Below, in pieces: positions 8,887-18,012 of a stretch of DNA of 64,000 bases (position 1 is its first letter; each line of letters begins with the position of its first letter). The notes under the pieces were generated by a model. That model was not told where the DNA came from. It searched no databases and saw only the letters and a program-made list of their open reading frames with translations. This DNA comes from Pseudaminobacter salicylatoxidans (GTDB lineage: Bacteria; Pseudomonadota; Alphaproteobacteria; Rhizobiales; Rhizobiaceae): NCBI RefSeq assembly GCF_003148475.1, contig NZ_QGGG01000005.1:124001-188000 (forward strand), read 5' to 3'. The translations under genes and the position numbers were made by a program.

Positions 8887-9525
8887 TCAGCGTCCGGTTA
8901 CGGCTGCCGTCATCTTGCGAAACTTCGACCGGATCACAGCCATCATGATCTTGATCATGTTGAGTTCGTTTGGCGGCGCGGGCCTGCGCGGCGTGGGGTG
9001 GGCAGCGGCTGCGACGGCAGCTTCGCCGGCCGAACCGATTGTGGCCACATCAGCTTCGGCGGCGGGCGCGGTCACGTTCAGCTGGTCCTCCAGATTGCGG
9101 GCGAACTCGCGGCAGATTTGCTCGGCCACCGCCTCGACGATGCCGCCCCGCGCAAACTGCGCCAGCGAGCCCGACAGCGTATAGTCCACCGCCACTTCGA
9201 CATCGGTAGCAGTTCCACCCCTGGTCTCGACCAGCGTGTAAACCACATTACCCTTGGCACGCGAGGCATGGCTCTTGTCGATACCCGTGCCGATGATCTT
9301 GCCCGTATAGGAGCTTTCATCGGCCTCGATGTCGATCTCGCCGCCGAAATCCGCCTTCACCGGTCCGAGCTTGACCGTCATGCGCCCCTTCGCCCTGGTC
9401 GGCGAGGACTGCTCGGTCAGCGAGGCGCCAGGAATGCACTGGACCACATTGGGCAAGTCCTGGAACCGCTCCCACACCAGGGCGCGGGGATGGTTCACTG
9501 AAAAATTCTGTTTCAATTCCGGCAT
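8887..9525 (-). CDS. CoxG-like SRPBCC protein
   Basis: The 212-residue protein is a CoxG (carbon monoxide dehydrogenase subunit G) type SRPBCC domain at about residues 1-150: F-V-HPRALVWERFQDLP, then CIPGASL and a central GKIIGTGID strand. An Ala/Pro-rich tail ends in a basic segment. In CO dehydrogenase clusters CoxG helps recruit the enzyme to the membrane; here it is the last gene of the TRAP-deacylase operon. Its partner is probably the molybdenum hydroxylase encoded divergently at 14034-17732, by inference from gene association. Confidence 0.82.
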   Translation of the reverse strand: MPELKQNFSVNHPRALVWERFQDLPNVVQCIPGASLTEQSSPTRAKGRMTVKLGPVKADFGGEIDIEADESSYTGKIIGTGIDKSHASRAKGNVVYTLVETRGGTATDVEVAVDYTLSGSLAQFARGGIVEAVAEQICREFARNLEDQLNVTAPAAEADVATIGSAGEAAVAAAAHPTPRRPAPPNELNMIKIMMAVIRSKFRKMTAAVTGR

Positions 9526-9549
9526 TGGATTTTCCTTCCGCGTACAGGC

Positions 9550-10833
9550 TCAGCCCTTGTTCAGGGCGCTTGCGTTGCACCAGTCGTAGATCGACAGCGC
9601 CATGACCTTGATGGCGGCGATGTAATCGTCGATCGACACATACTCGTCGTTGGCGTGCATGACGGCGGTGGAGCCGGGCCCGAAGATCACCGTTGGCGTT
9701 TCCCCGTAGCTGTTGAGGAAGCGGGTGTCGGCAGCGCCCTGACGGCCGCTGATGACCGGCTGCTTGCCCGTGATTTCGGTGTAGTTGCGCGACACCGTCT
9801 GCACGATGGCGTGCTCGCGGGGAATTTCGGAAGCCTCGGCGTCATAGCCCACGAAACGCACTACCGGCGGATGGTCCTTCATCCAGGGATCCCTGGCCGC
9901 CGCCTCGGCGATCTTCTTCACCAGGCTCTGCTTGACGCCCTCATGATCCTCGCCCGGCACCGTGCCGATCGAGCCCTTCAGCAGAGCCGTTGCGGGGAAG
10001 GCGCTCGGATAGTTGCCCGCCTGGAACGACCCGATGATGCACGGCAACGAGTCGATGGCGCTGGGGTAAAGCGGATGCGTCACGGTCGCCACGCGCTCGT
10101 CCTCCAGCTCCTGCACCGCTTCCACGATCTTCTGGCCAAGCGCGATGCCGCTTACGCCCAGATAGCGCTGCTGGATGCCGGCGGGCTTGCCCTGGATCTC
10201 GATCTCGAACCAGATACGGCCGATGCAGGCCGGCTGCACATGCAGGTCGCTGGTCTCGCCGGAAATGCCCGCATCGGCCGTGTAGCCGCGGATCACCGTG
10301 TCCAACGTGCCGTGACCACTCACCTCCTCGTCGATGACGATGTTGATGAGCACGTCGCCCTTGAGCTCGATGCCGAGCTCCTTCAGGTACTGCACGGCAA
10401 GAATGTGGCTCGCCACGCCGCTCTTCATGTCGCAGGAACCGCGGCCATAGATGCGCCCGTCCTTGATCGAGGCCGACCATGGGTTGTCGCTCCAGCCCTC
10501 ACCATTGCCGACCGGGATCACGTCCGTATGGCCGTTGAGCAGCAGCGAGCGGCCGCCGCCCGTGCCCTTCGCCGTGGCGACGATATTGGGGCGGCCTTCA
10601 TAGCCGCGATCGACCGGGCGATAGCCGGGATGCTTCTTCAGTTCCTCCCAATCCGTCTCCCACATGTCGACATCGAGGCCGATGCCCTTCAGATAGTCGC
10701 CCAGGAAGGCCTGGATCGCGGCCTCGTCGCCGGTCACGCTGGGGATCGAGACCATCTTTTGCAGGAATTCGACGGCGCTGTCACGCGAGGCGTCGATCTT
10801 GTCCAATAGGCGTTGGCGCGTTGCATCGGTCAT
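9550..10833 (-). CDS. M20-family (ArgE/DapE-type) deacylase
   Basis: The 427-residue protein belongs to the zinc M20 amidohydrolases. Metal-site motifs are LLNGHTDVIPVG (His and Asp), GRGSCDMKSG (bridging Asp) and IVIDEEVSGHGT (catalytic Glu pair), with a dimerisation domain between. Such enzymes hydrolyse N-acyl amino acids or related amides. It sits between the TRAP permease and CoxG genes on the same strand, so it may deacylate the compound taken up by the TRAP system. The exact substrate cannot be read from sequence. Confidence 0.88.
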   Translation of the reverse strand: MTDATRQRLLDKIDASRDSAVEFLQKMVSIPSVTGDEAAIQAFLGDYLKGIGLDVDMWETDWEELKKHPGYRPVDRGYEGRPNIVATAKGTGGGRSLLLNGHTDVIPVGNGEGWSDNPWSASIKDGRIYGRGSCDMKSGVASHILAVQYLKELGIELKGDVLINIVIDEEVSGHGTLDTVIRGYTADAGISGETSDLHVQPACIGRIWFEIEIQGKPAGIQQRYLGVSGIALGQKIVEAVQELEDERVATVTHPLYPSAIDSLPCIIGSFQAGNYPSAFPATALLKGSIGTVPGEDHEGVKQSLVKKIAEAAARDPWMKDHPPVVRFVGYDAEASEIPREHAIVQTVSRNYTEITGKQPVISGRQGAADTRFLNSYGETPTVIFGPGSTAVMHANDEYVSIDDYIAAIKVMALSIYDWCNASALNKG

Positions 10834-10882
10834 AGTCAGTTCTCCGGTAAGGCTCGGATATGCGGCTGGCGTTGGTCAGCCG

Positions 10883-12196
10883 TCAGTTCATCTGGTTTGG
10901 AAGCCACAGCACGATGTCGGGCATGGCGATCATGATCCCCATCAGCAGCATGTTGATGAGAATGAAGGGAATGGCTGCGCGATAGATGTCGCCCATGGTC
11001 GTGTTGCGGGGCGCGATGCCCTTCATGACGAACAGCGACAGGCCGAAGGGAGGCGTGATGGTGGCCATCTCCAGATTGACCATCATGATGATGCCGAACC
11101 AGATCGGGTCCCAACCCATCTGGTGCACGATCGGCAGGAAGATCGGGATGGTCACCAGCACGATGGAGGTCTGCTCGATGAACATGCCGAGGAACATCAC
11201 GATCAGCTGCATGAGGATGAGAAGCACAAGCGGATGCACCGGCAGATCGCCCGCCAGGCTGGTGATCGCGCCCGTCACTCCCGAAAACGACAGAAGCTGG
11301 CTGAATGCAGCGGACCCCGTCAGGATGATCAGGATCATCACGGAAAGCTGCATTGCCTGGGTAACGCCCTTGATCAGCACCTGCCAGTTGAGGCGACGGT
11401 AGAGGGCGGCAAGAACGAAGGTCAGGAAGGTGCCGATGGCTGCAGCTTCGGTGGGCGTCGCGGTGCCGAAGAAAATCAGCCCGATGATCATGACCACCAC
11501 GCACATCGGCGGCACCAGATAAAGCGCGGCATCGCGCAGACGCTGGTCGAACGGTACGCGCACCGTTTCATAGGAGGGCGCATCCTGTGGCCGCAGCGTT
11601 GCGCGGATAACGATGTAGCCGATGCACAGGATCGCAAGCAGGATGCCCGGCACGATGATCCCGATCAGGATCTTTGCGACCGAGAAGCCCCCGAGGCTGG
11701 CCAGAACGATGGCCAGCGTGCTTGGCGGGATGAGGATGGCAAGGCCGCCACTGGCAAGAATGGGCCCCAGCGACATCGATTTGGCATAGCCGCGCCGCTC
11801 CATTTCCGGCGTCAGCGTGGATCCCAGCATCGCGACGGAACCCATGGCCATTCCGGTCAGCGTGCCCAGCAGCGCCCCGGCACCGATGGCCAGCACCGAC
11901 AGGCGGCCGCCGACGAAACCCAGCCACTGGTCGAGCACTTCGATCATGCGCTGGGCAATGCCCGAATAGAACATGATCGAACCCATCAGGATGAACATCG
12001 GCACCGGCACGAGCACGAAGGTGGAGATCGAGCTGTCGATGCTGAGGATGAGCTGGTTGAAGCCGGACACACCGCCCCACAGGTAGTACACGCCTGCCAG
12101 GTTCACGAGCAGGAACGCGATCGCGACCGGCAGACCGACGGCCATCAACGCCCCGAGACCGACAAAGAAAAGAAGAAGAAACTGCCACCATTCCAT
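10883..12196 (-). CDS. TRAP transporter large permease (DctM family)
   Basis: The 437-residue protein has many hydrophobic segments typical of the 12-helix TRAP large subunit, including IPPSTLAIVLASL and TITPPFGLSLFVMKG. The ATG at 12196 gives the canonical MEWWQFLLLFF start; a longer in-frame reading adds a non-homologous leader. It couples sodium-driven import to the periplasmic binding protein at 12785. The gene lies five bases after the small permease gene. Confidence 0.93.
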   Translation of the reverse strand: MEWWQFLLLFFVGLGALMAVGLPVAIAFLLVNLAGVYYLWGGVSGFNQLILSIDSSISTFVLVPVPMFILMGSIMFYSGIAQRMIEVLDQWLGFVGGRLSVLAIGAGALLGTLTGMAMGSVAMLGSTLTPEMERRGYAKSMSLGPILASGGLAILIPPSTLAIVLASLGGFSVAKILIGIIVPGILLAILCIGYIVIRATLRPQDAPSYETVRVPFDQRLRDAALYLVPPMCVVVMIIGLIFFGTATPTEAAAIGTFLTFVLAALYRRLNWQVLIKGVTQAMQLSVMILIILTGSAAFSQLLSFSGVTGAITSLAGDLPVHPLVLLILMQLIVMFLGMFIEQTSIVLVTIPIFLPIVHQMGWDPIWFGIIMMVNLEMATITPPFGLSLFVMKGIAPRNTTMGDIYRAAIPFILINMLLMGIMIAMPDIVLWLPNQMN

Positions 12197-12201
12197 CGGA
12201 T

Positions 12202-12717
12202 TCAGGCCTCCAGTCGGGGGGTATCGGAAATAGCGAACTCGCCCCGGTAGAAGCGAAGCGTACGACGCAGGAACTCCAGCCCGAGCAGAAAGCAACCCAG
12301 CGGAATGACCCAGAGATTGACGGCGCGAGGGATTTCAAGCTCGGCCGCGACCACGATGCCCCGGCTCAGGGACAGCAGAACGGCCTTTGTCGCGAACCAG
12401 GTGAGCAGGAAACACACGGCGGCGCCGATGAGCGAGCTTGCGACCATCACGACGCGTTGAGCACCTGCCGGCAGATTGCTCGTGATGATGTCCACGCTGA
12501 CGTGTCCGTCACGGCGCAGCACCCAGGCCGCACCGAGGAAGGTGAGATAGACCATCATCGTGCCGCTGACCTGGTCGATGCCCAGCAGACCGTGGTTGAA
12601 GAAGGTTCGCAGCGCCACCTTGATCACGGTCGCGAGCATCATCACCAGAAGGACAATGCTGGCGAGCAGCGCACCCAGGTCGACAATACGGTCCAGAATT
12701 CGTCCGAACAGTTTCAT
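12202..12717 (-). CDS. TRAP transporter small permease (DctQ family)
   Basis: The 171-residue protein has four hydrophobic segments and the DctQ signature region (TFFNHGLLGIDQVSGTMMVY, then FLGAAWVLRRDGHVSVDI). The ATG at 12717 gives the family's usual length; a longer reading adds an Arg-rich leader. It partners the large permease immediately downstream. A hairpin separates it from the binding-protein gene. Confidence 0.92.
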   Translation of the reverse strand: MKLFGRILDRIVDLGALLASIVLLVMMLATVIKVALRTFFNHGLLGIDQVSGTMMVYLTFLGAAWVLRRDGHVSVDIITSNLPAGAQRVVMVASSLIGAAVCFLLTWFATKAVLLSLSRGIVVAAELEIPRAVNLWVIPLGCFLLGLEFLRRTLRFYRGEFAISDTPRLEA

Positions 12718-12749
12718 GTTGTCCGTCAAATGTACGAGGAGATTTTGAG

Positions 12750-12774
12750 GCCGGCGGGGGCGATGCCCGCCGGC
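12750..12774. terminator. GC hairpin between TRAP binding-protein and permease genes
   Basis: GCCGGCGGG and CCCGCCGGC form a 9-bp stem. Hairpins here often lower permease expression relative to the binding protein or stabilise the upstream message. There is no strong T-run on the minus strand, so partial termination is more likely than full. Confidence 0.5.
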
Positions 12775-12784
12775 ATGACAGGCG

Positions 12785-13795
12785 CTAGTCGGCCGCGAAA
12801 AGCGCCTTGATCTCGCCGATGCGCTCGGCACTGAGCACGGTGCCGTAGTAAGCCCACAAGGAGTCGTTGGCGGTCTTGTTCCAGCGCGCGGATTCCTCCT
12901 CGGAAAGAGTAAGGATCTGCATGCCCGCCTCGGTCATGATGCCCTCCTGCTCCTTCTGATTCTTCTGGAACCAGTCGAGGGCGAAGGTCTGTGTCTCGGC
13001 GATGGCCTTCAGCAGAATGTCCTGCACCTCGGGCGACAGGCTGTTCCACTTGTCGAGGTTCATCGCCACGCTGCCGCCGCTGCGATACATGGGCTGGTTG
13101 ATCATGTATTTGGTGACGCTCTGCCAGCCATAGCGGGTGAACGCATCGGCCACGGGCCAGGAGAAGCCCTCCACGGTGCCGCGATCCATGGCGAGGAAGA
13201 TTTCCGACGGAGGCAGGGTGATCGACTCCGCCTCGACAGCCTTCACGAAATGCCGGGTCAGCGGCGCGACGCGCAGCTTCATGTTCTTGAGATCGTCGAC
13301 CGACTTGACCGGGAAATTGGTCGAGACGTAGTGGGCGCCCTCACCCGGATCGCCGGCGGCATGACCGAGATGGCGCACACCTTTTTCGGCATAGAGCCCG
13401 ACGATGTAATCATAAAGAGGCGAGCCCGGCCCGCCATCGGGAATGGTCAGCGGCGAAAGCTCGGTGATGTCGCCTCCCGGAACGATGCCGGCCCAATAGT
13501 TCGGGGCGCCATACCAGACGTCAAACACCCCATTGACCAGCGCTTCCGGCTGATCGAACGGCGGCAGCACGTCGTCGGCACCGATATACTGGACCTTGAC
13601 CTTGCCTTCGCCAAGCCGGTTCACATTCTCCATGAAGTTTTTGCCGACCTCGGCCGTCGGCGAGAATCCGGGCGCCCAGGCGCCGACCATCTTCAGCGTG
13701 ACTGCGTCCTGGGCATGAGCGACGGCGCTGCCGAGCAACGCAAAGCCGAAAGCCACGGCACCCCAGCCCCGCGTAAAGCCGATATTGAAAGACAT
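12785..13795 (-). CDS. TRAP transporter substrate-binding protein (DctP family)
   Basis: The 336-residue protein starts with a Sec signal peptide (hydrophobic AVAFGFALLGSAVAHA, cleavage near residue 28). The DctP domain includes GVRHLGHAAGDPGEGAHYVS and LKNMKLRVAPLTRHFVKAVE. DctP proteins usually bind a carboxylate through a conserved Arg; the ...KLRVA region is the likely site. It is the first gene of the TRAP-M20-CoxG operon and is divergent from the molybdenum-hydroxylase genes across the operator at 13908-13938. Confidence 0.92.
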   Translation of the reverse strand: MSFNIGFTRGWGAVAFGFALLGSAVAHAQDAVTLKMVGAWAPGFSPTAEVGKNFMENVNRLGEGKVKVQYIGADDVLPPFDQPEALVNGVFDVWYGAPNYWAGIVPGGDITELSPLTIPDGGPGSPLYDYIVGLYAEKGVRHLGHAAGDPGEGAHYVSTNFPVKSVDDLKNMKLRVAPLTRHFVKAVEAESITLPPSEIFLAMDRGTVEGFSWPVADAFTRYGWQSVTKYMINQPMYRSGGSVAMNLDKWNSLSPEVQDILLKAIAETQTFALDWFQKNQKEQEGIMTEAGMQILTLSEEESARWNKTANDSLWAYYGTVLSAERIGEIKALFAAD

Positions 13796-13907
13796 TGTTC
13801 CTCCCCATGGACCAGCGGCGCGGAACTGACCGGCGCCAGCGTCATCAACTACCCAGCCATCGGCTTCCTCCCGATCGCCAGGGCACCTTAATGCGACGCC
13901 TTTGCAC

Positions 13908-13938
13908 TTGTCTACAATTTTTTTGCTATTGCATACAA
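13908..13938. promoter_or_regulatory. Paired GntR-type operator, divergent TRAP / Mo-hydroxylase promoter
   Basis: TTGTCTACAA (13908-13917) and TTGCATACAA (13929-13938) lie exactly 21 bp apart, about two helical turns. The second box recurs at 18713 upstream of the GntR gene and at 21658 upstream of the aldehyde dehydrogenase gene. FCD-type GntR regulators commonly bind TnGTnnACnA-like sites. Confidence 0.65.
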
Positions 13939-14033
13939 AGATGCCGTCGCCTAGTTTGCTGCCAATGGATCCGCAATCGCAGGCTTGGCTGAAAAAGGCG
14001 CTGCGGAGGGATTGGCGTTCTGGGAGATAACAG

Positions 14034-14900
14034 GTGAGGCCAGCTTCTTTCGAATATCATAGGGCCACCTCTCTTGAGCATGCGCTCGAACTGCTCGCGG
14101 AATTCGGAGAGGACGGACGCCCGATCGCCGGCGGCCAAAGCCTTGTGCCGATGATGAACTTCCGACTGGCCCGTCCGGGTCATCTGGTGGATATCAACAA
14201 GCTGCCTCTCAACTCCATCGAGAGCGACGGGCAGATGCTGAGAATCGGCGCACTGACCCGCCACATAGCCTATTTCGACAATCCCCTTATCGCCAGGCAT
14301 TTCCCGGCCTTTCTCGATGCCGTTCACTATATCGGCCACCCGACGATCCGCCGGAACGGATCGATTGGCGGCAGCATTTCGCACGCCGACCCGACCGCGG
14401 AACTGGCCGCGGTCTGCGTGCTCTACGATGCTGAGATCATTGCGCGATCAACCGCCGGCGAACGGCGCATAAGGGCGACTGACTTCTTCCTCAGCGCCTA
14501 TGTGACGGCGCTGGAGCCGGGCGAGATGGTGGTGGGGGTGGAACTCCCGGTGCCGCCCTCATCCTCCACCGGCAGCTTCATTGAACTGGCCGAACGCAGC
14601 GGTGACTTCGCGACGGCCGCGATCGGCGTCTCCATCGAGTTTTCTTCCGGACGCATCACGAGAGCCGCCATCGTCTGCTCGGGCGCGGACCTGGTCCCCA
14701 TCCGCGCCCGCGAAGCCGAAGATTTCCTTCAGGGAAAGCCTCTGGACGCAGCCGAGGCGAGTGAAGCCGCGCGGCTTTTTGCAACCTCCATCGATCCGGT
14801 CGACGACCATATCGCTTCCGCCGACTATCGCCGCGGCCTGATCGGAAAACTTACCCAGCGCGCCATCGAGGCGGCCTGCAACAGGGCTCTGGACAAATGA
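14034..14900 (+). CDS. Molybdenum hydroxylase, FAD-binding subunit (CoxM-like)
   Basis: This 288-residue medium subunit of a xanthine-dehydrogenase/CO-dehydrogenase-family enzyme starts at GTG after a GGGAG-type ribosome-binding site. FAD motifs are IAGGQSLVPMMNFRLARP near residue 35 and IRRNGSIGGSISHADP near residue 105. It passes electrons from the iron-sulfur subunit to an acceptor through FAD. The gene overlaps the iron-sulfur subunit gene by four bases; order medium-small-large is typical. Confidence 0.92.
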   Translation: MRPASFEYHRATSLEHALELLAEFGEDGRPIAGGQSLVPMMNFRLARPGHLVDINKLPLNSIESDGQMLRIGALTRHIAYFDNPLIARHFPAFLDAVHYIGHPTIRRNGSIGGSISHADPTAELAAVCVLYDAEIIARSTAGERRIRATDFFLSAYVTALEPGEMVVGVELPVPPSSSTGSFIELAERSGDFATAAIGVSIEFSSGRITRAAIVCSGADLVPIRAREAEDFLQGKPLDAAEASEAARLFATSIDPVDDHIASADYRRGLIGKLTQRAIEAACNRALDK

Positions 14901-15388
14901 TGATCGACATCACCCTTGAAGTGAACGGCGTCACCAAGACGCTGCAAGTGGAGCCGCGCCGGCTGCTGGCGGACGTGCTGCGCGAGGAATTCCGCCTTTC
15001 CGGCGTCCATATCGGCTGCGCGCATGGCGCGTGCGGCTGCTGCACTGTGCATCTGGACGGCACCCCGCGCCTTTCCTGCCTGACTTTTGCCGCGCAATGC
15101 GACGGCGCGTCAATCCGCACGGTGGAAAGCATTGGCGGCCCCAACGCCGAGCACATGCTGCAGCAGGCTTTCAAGAGCGAGCATGGCTTGCAATGCGGCT
15201 ATTGCACGCCCGGCTTCATCATGACGCTGGTTCCTTTCGTGGAGGAGATGGTCGGGCAGAAGCGCATCCCGGATGACGCCGAAATCCGCGAGGCGATGAG
15301 CGGGAACATATGCCGCTGCACGGGCTATCACGGCATCGTCGCGGCCGTGCGCAAGGCCGTCGGCACCGGTCTGGAATCTGGAGTCTGA
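14897..15388 (+). CDS. Molybdenum hydroxylase, [2Fe-2S] subunit (CoxS-like)
   Basis: The 163-residue protein has two 2Fe-2S domains. The plant-type site is GCAHGACGCCTVHLDG near residue 40, with a further Cys at SCLTF. The helical domain has CGYCTPGFIM and CRCTGYHGI near residues 100-145. It relays electrons between the molybdenum site and FAD. It overlaps the upstream gene and ends one base before the large-subunit gene. Confidence 0.93.
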   Translation: MMIDITLEVNGVTKTLQVEPRRLLADVLREEFRLSGVHIGCAHGACGCCTVHLDGTPRLSCLTFAAQCDGASIRTVESIGGPNAEHMLQQAFKSEHGLQCGYCTPGFIMTLVPFVEEMVGQKRIPDDAEIREAMSGNICRCTGYHGIVAAVRKAVGTGLESGV

Positions 15389-15389
15389 C

Positions 15390-17732
15390 ATGAAAGCGGA
15401 ACGACCAAGACATATCGGCGCGCGCATCCAGCGTTTCGAGGACATCCGCCTGCTCTCGGGCTCGGCGCGCTATATCGACGATATTCGCCTGCCCGACATG
15501 CTGCACCTGAATTTCGTGCGTGCGGAAACGGCCCATGCCAACATCCTTGAAGTCGATACTTCCGGCCTTGCCGATCTGGACTTCCCGACCTGGGTCTTCA
15601 CGGGCAAGGACACCGCCGGCCTGTCGATGAAGGCGCACCAGGACTATCCGGAAATGCAATATTCCGAACAGCCGCTGCTGGCCGAAGGCAAGGTGCGTTT
15701 CGTCGGCGAACCGGTCGCCGTGGTTCTGGCCGAAGATGCCTACAAGGCCGAGGACGCCGCGGAGCTGGTTTTCGTCGATTATGATCCGCTGCCCGTGGTC
15801 GGCAACATGGCACAGGCGCGCGACCCTGAAAGCACCCCGCTCTTCGAGGGCTGGAACGGTAACGTCATCGTCCAGCGCCAGATGAAGGGCGGCGATCTGG
15901 AAACCGCGAAGGCGCAGGCCGCGCATGTCATCCGCCGCACCTACCGGACCCAGCGCCAGGCTGGTGTACCGATGGAAGGGCGCGGTGTGGTGGCCAGTTT
16001 CGACAAGGCCACCCGCGTTCTCACGGTCTGGTCGTCCACGCAGATGCCGCATCTGGTGCGCACCTATATTTCCGAAGAACTGGGCCTGCCGGAATCGCGC
16101 ATTCGCGTCGTTGCGCCGGATGTCGGAGGCGGCTTCGGCGTCAAGGGGCAGGTCTTCGCCGACGAAATCCTGATCGCCTGGCTCGCCATGCAGACCGGCC
16201 GCCCGGTCAAGTGGATCGAAAACCGCCGCGAGCATCTGATCGCCTCCATCCATGCCCGCGATCACGAGCACACGCTGGAAGCCTATGTCTCCGCCGATGG
16301 ACGCCTGCTGGGCCTGACGGCCGACATCACGGTCGACAACGGCGCATACTCGACCTATCCGTTCACCTCCGCCGGGGAGCCCGGCATGGTGGGCAAGGTG
16401 CTTCCCGGCCCCTATGATTTCCAGGCCTACGAGGCCACATTCCGGGCCGTGGCCACCAACAAATGCGCCATCGGAACCTATCGCGGCGTCGCCCGCCCCT
16501 CCGCCGTGTTCTCGCAAGAGCGGCTGATGGACGACATCGCCGCCGAACTCGGCCTCGACCCTGTCGAATTTCGGCTGAAGAACATCATCCGCCAGTTTCC
16601 CTACCGCAATGTGCTGGGTTTCACCTACGATCCCGGCTCCTATGCCGAGGCGCTGGAACAGATTCGCGAACTCGTGGCCAATGACGTTGCCGAGGCGAAG
16701 GCTTCGCACTCCTGCGCCAAAACGCGCATCGGCGTGGGCATCGCCTGCTTCATCGAGCAGACGGCACATGGCACGCCGGACTTCACGCGCCGGCGTGTAC
16801 CGATCGAGACCGGTTATATCGCTGCCCGCCTCGACATGTCGCCCGACGGCGAAGTCACCATCGATCTTGGCCTGCAGAACCACGGTCAGGGACTGGAAAC
16901 GACCATGGCGCAGGTGGCGGCCGATGCATTGGGCATAGGCCCGGAGAATGTCTTCGTGCGCCACGGCGACACCATGACGACACCCTATTCGGTCGGCACC
17001 TGGGGCAGCCGCGGCGGCCCGCTCGGCGGCGGCGCAGTCCACATCGCAGCGACGAAGATCGCCGACAAGCTGCGTGCCATCGCCGGTCATTTGCTCCAGG
17101 CCAAGCCCGACCAGATCGAGCTGTCCGACGGCAAGGCTTCGGTGCGCGACAATCCCGGAAGTTTCATCGAAATCCGCAAGCTGGCCCGCATTGCGCAACG
17201 CAATGTCGAGCAGTTGCCCGAGGGCATGACTCCGGGACTGGAGGCCCATGCCAGCCTGGATGGACCGGCCGATGGCAGCTATGCCAACGCGGTGCATGCA
17301 GCCGTGGTCGAAATCGACATCGAGACCGGCAAGACCAAACTGCGCCGCTTCGTGGTCGTCGAGGACTGCGGCACGATACTCAATCCGCTGGTCGTGGACG
17401 GGCAGGTACGCGGGGGCGTCGTGCAAGGCATCGGCTCGGCCATGTTCGAGCATTTCATCTATGACGAGGAATGCCAGCCGCTGACCACCAGCTTTGCCGA
17501 CTATCTGATGCCGCTGGCGCCCGAAATCCCGAATATCGAGGTGCACCACATCGAGACCCCGACCCCGCTGACGCCGCTTGGAGCCAAGGGGCTGGGAGAA
17601 GGCGGCGCCATCGGGCCGGCAGCGGCCATCGCAAACGCCGTTGCTAATGCGCTTGGCGTGAGCGTGGCCAGCACGCCGCTCAACACCAATGCGGTGTGGA
17701 AGCTGGCGCAGCATATTCGCGACGCGAACTGA
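15390..17732 (+). CDS. Molybdenum hydroxylase, molybdopterin-binding large subunit (CoxL-like)
   Basis: The 780-residue protein has the aldehyde-oxidase/xanthine-dehydrogenase a/b hammerhead (first ~130 residues) followed by the molybdopterin domain (GGGFGVKGQVFADEI, TWGSRGGPLGGG). The catalytic Glu is in GLGEGGAIGP near the C-terminus. The active-site loop reads GTYRGVARPS and lacks the Cys of true form I CO dehydrogenases (AYxCSFR). It is therefore better seen as a hydroxylase of an aldehyde or N-heterocycle. Maturation genes such as coxD/E or xdhC are not in the window. Confidence 0.9.
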   Translation: MKAERPRHIGARIQRFEDIRLLSGSARYIDDIRLPDMLHLNFVRAETAHANILEVDTSGLADLDFPTWVFTGKDTAGLSMKAHQDYPEMQYSEQPLLAEGKVRFVGEPVAVVLAEDAYKAEDAAELVFVDYDPLPVVGNMAQARDPESTPLFEGWNGNVIVQRQMKGGDLETAKAQAAHVIRRTYRTQRQAGVPMEGRGVVASFDKATRVLTVWSSTQMPHLVRTYISEELGLPESRIRVVAPDVGGGFGVKGQVFADEILIAWLAMQTGRPVKWIENRREHLIASIHARDHEHTLEAYVSADGRLLGLTADITVDNGAYSTYPFTSAGEPGMVGKVLPGPYDFQAYEATFRAVATNKCAIGTYRGVARPSAVFSQERLMDDIAAELGLDPVEFRLKNIIRQFPYRNVLGFTYDPGSYAEALEQIRELVANDVAEAKASHSCAKTRIGVGIACFIEQTAHGTPDFTRRRVPIETGYIAARLDMSPDGEVTIDLGLQNHGQGLETTMAQVAADALGIGPENVFVRHGDTMTTPYSVGTWGSRGGPLGGGAVHIAATKIADKLRAIAGHLLQAKPDQIELSDGKASVRDNPGSFIEIRKLARIAQRNVEQLPEGMTPGLEAHASLDGPADGSYANAVHAAVVEIDIETGKTKLRRFVVVEDCGTILNPLVVDGQVRGGVVQGIGSAMFEHFIYDEECQPLTTSFADYLMPLAPEIPNIEVHHIETPTPLTPLGAKGLGEGGAIGPAAAIANAVANALGVSVASTPLNTNAVWKLAQHIRDAN

Positions 17733-18012
17733 AAGGATGGGCGGGGCAGCCCATGCCCCGCCTTTCAGGACCGCAACCGATGCCAGGGGCGGCGCAAAGC
17801 GATCCGGCGTTGGTTGGAAAGAGGACGGCTCCCAACCAAACCGCTTCAAATCATTTGGTTGAAAGTCGGGCGCGCCACACGGCTCTTTTTCCGTGTGCTG
17901 CGGACCATGCCCCACCTTGCCGGAAAGCAAGGCAGCACGCCGCGTCTGTGGAGAGCGCGTAAACGTACCTTACTGCGCCATGCACGGCATGACGCAAATA
18001 AGGTTGGTCTTT

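Noticed and set aside
10799-12250. Plus-strand open frame opposite the TRAP large permease
   Set aside because: The translation is Asp/His/Gln-rich with no domain; the minus strand has a canonical DctM.
14034-17732. Annotation of these three genes as aerobic CO dehydrogenase (coxMSL)
   Set aside because: The large subunit lacks the Cys-containing AYxCSFR loop needed for the Mo-Cu site, so only the superfamily is assigned.
15219-17930. Long minus-strand open frame (about 900 codons) opposite the Mo-hydroxylase small and large subunit genes
   Set aside because: It is antisense to clear homologues with intact motifs; GC-rich codon bias keeps the opposite frame open. Its translation shows no family features.
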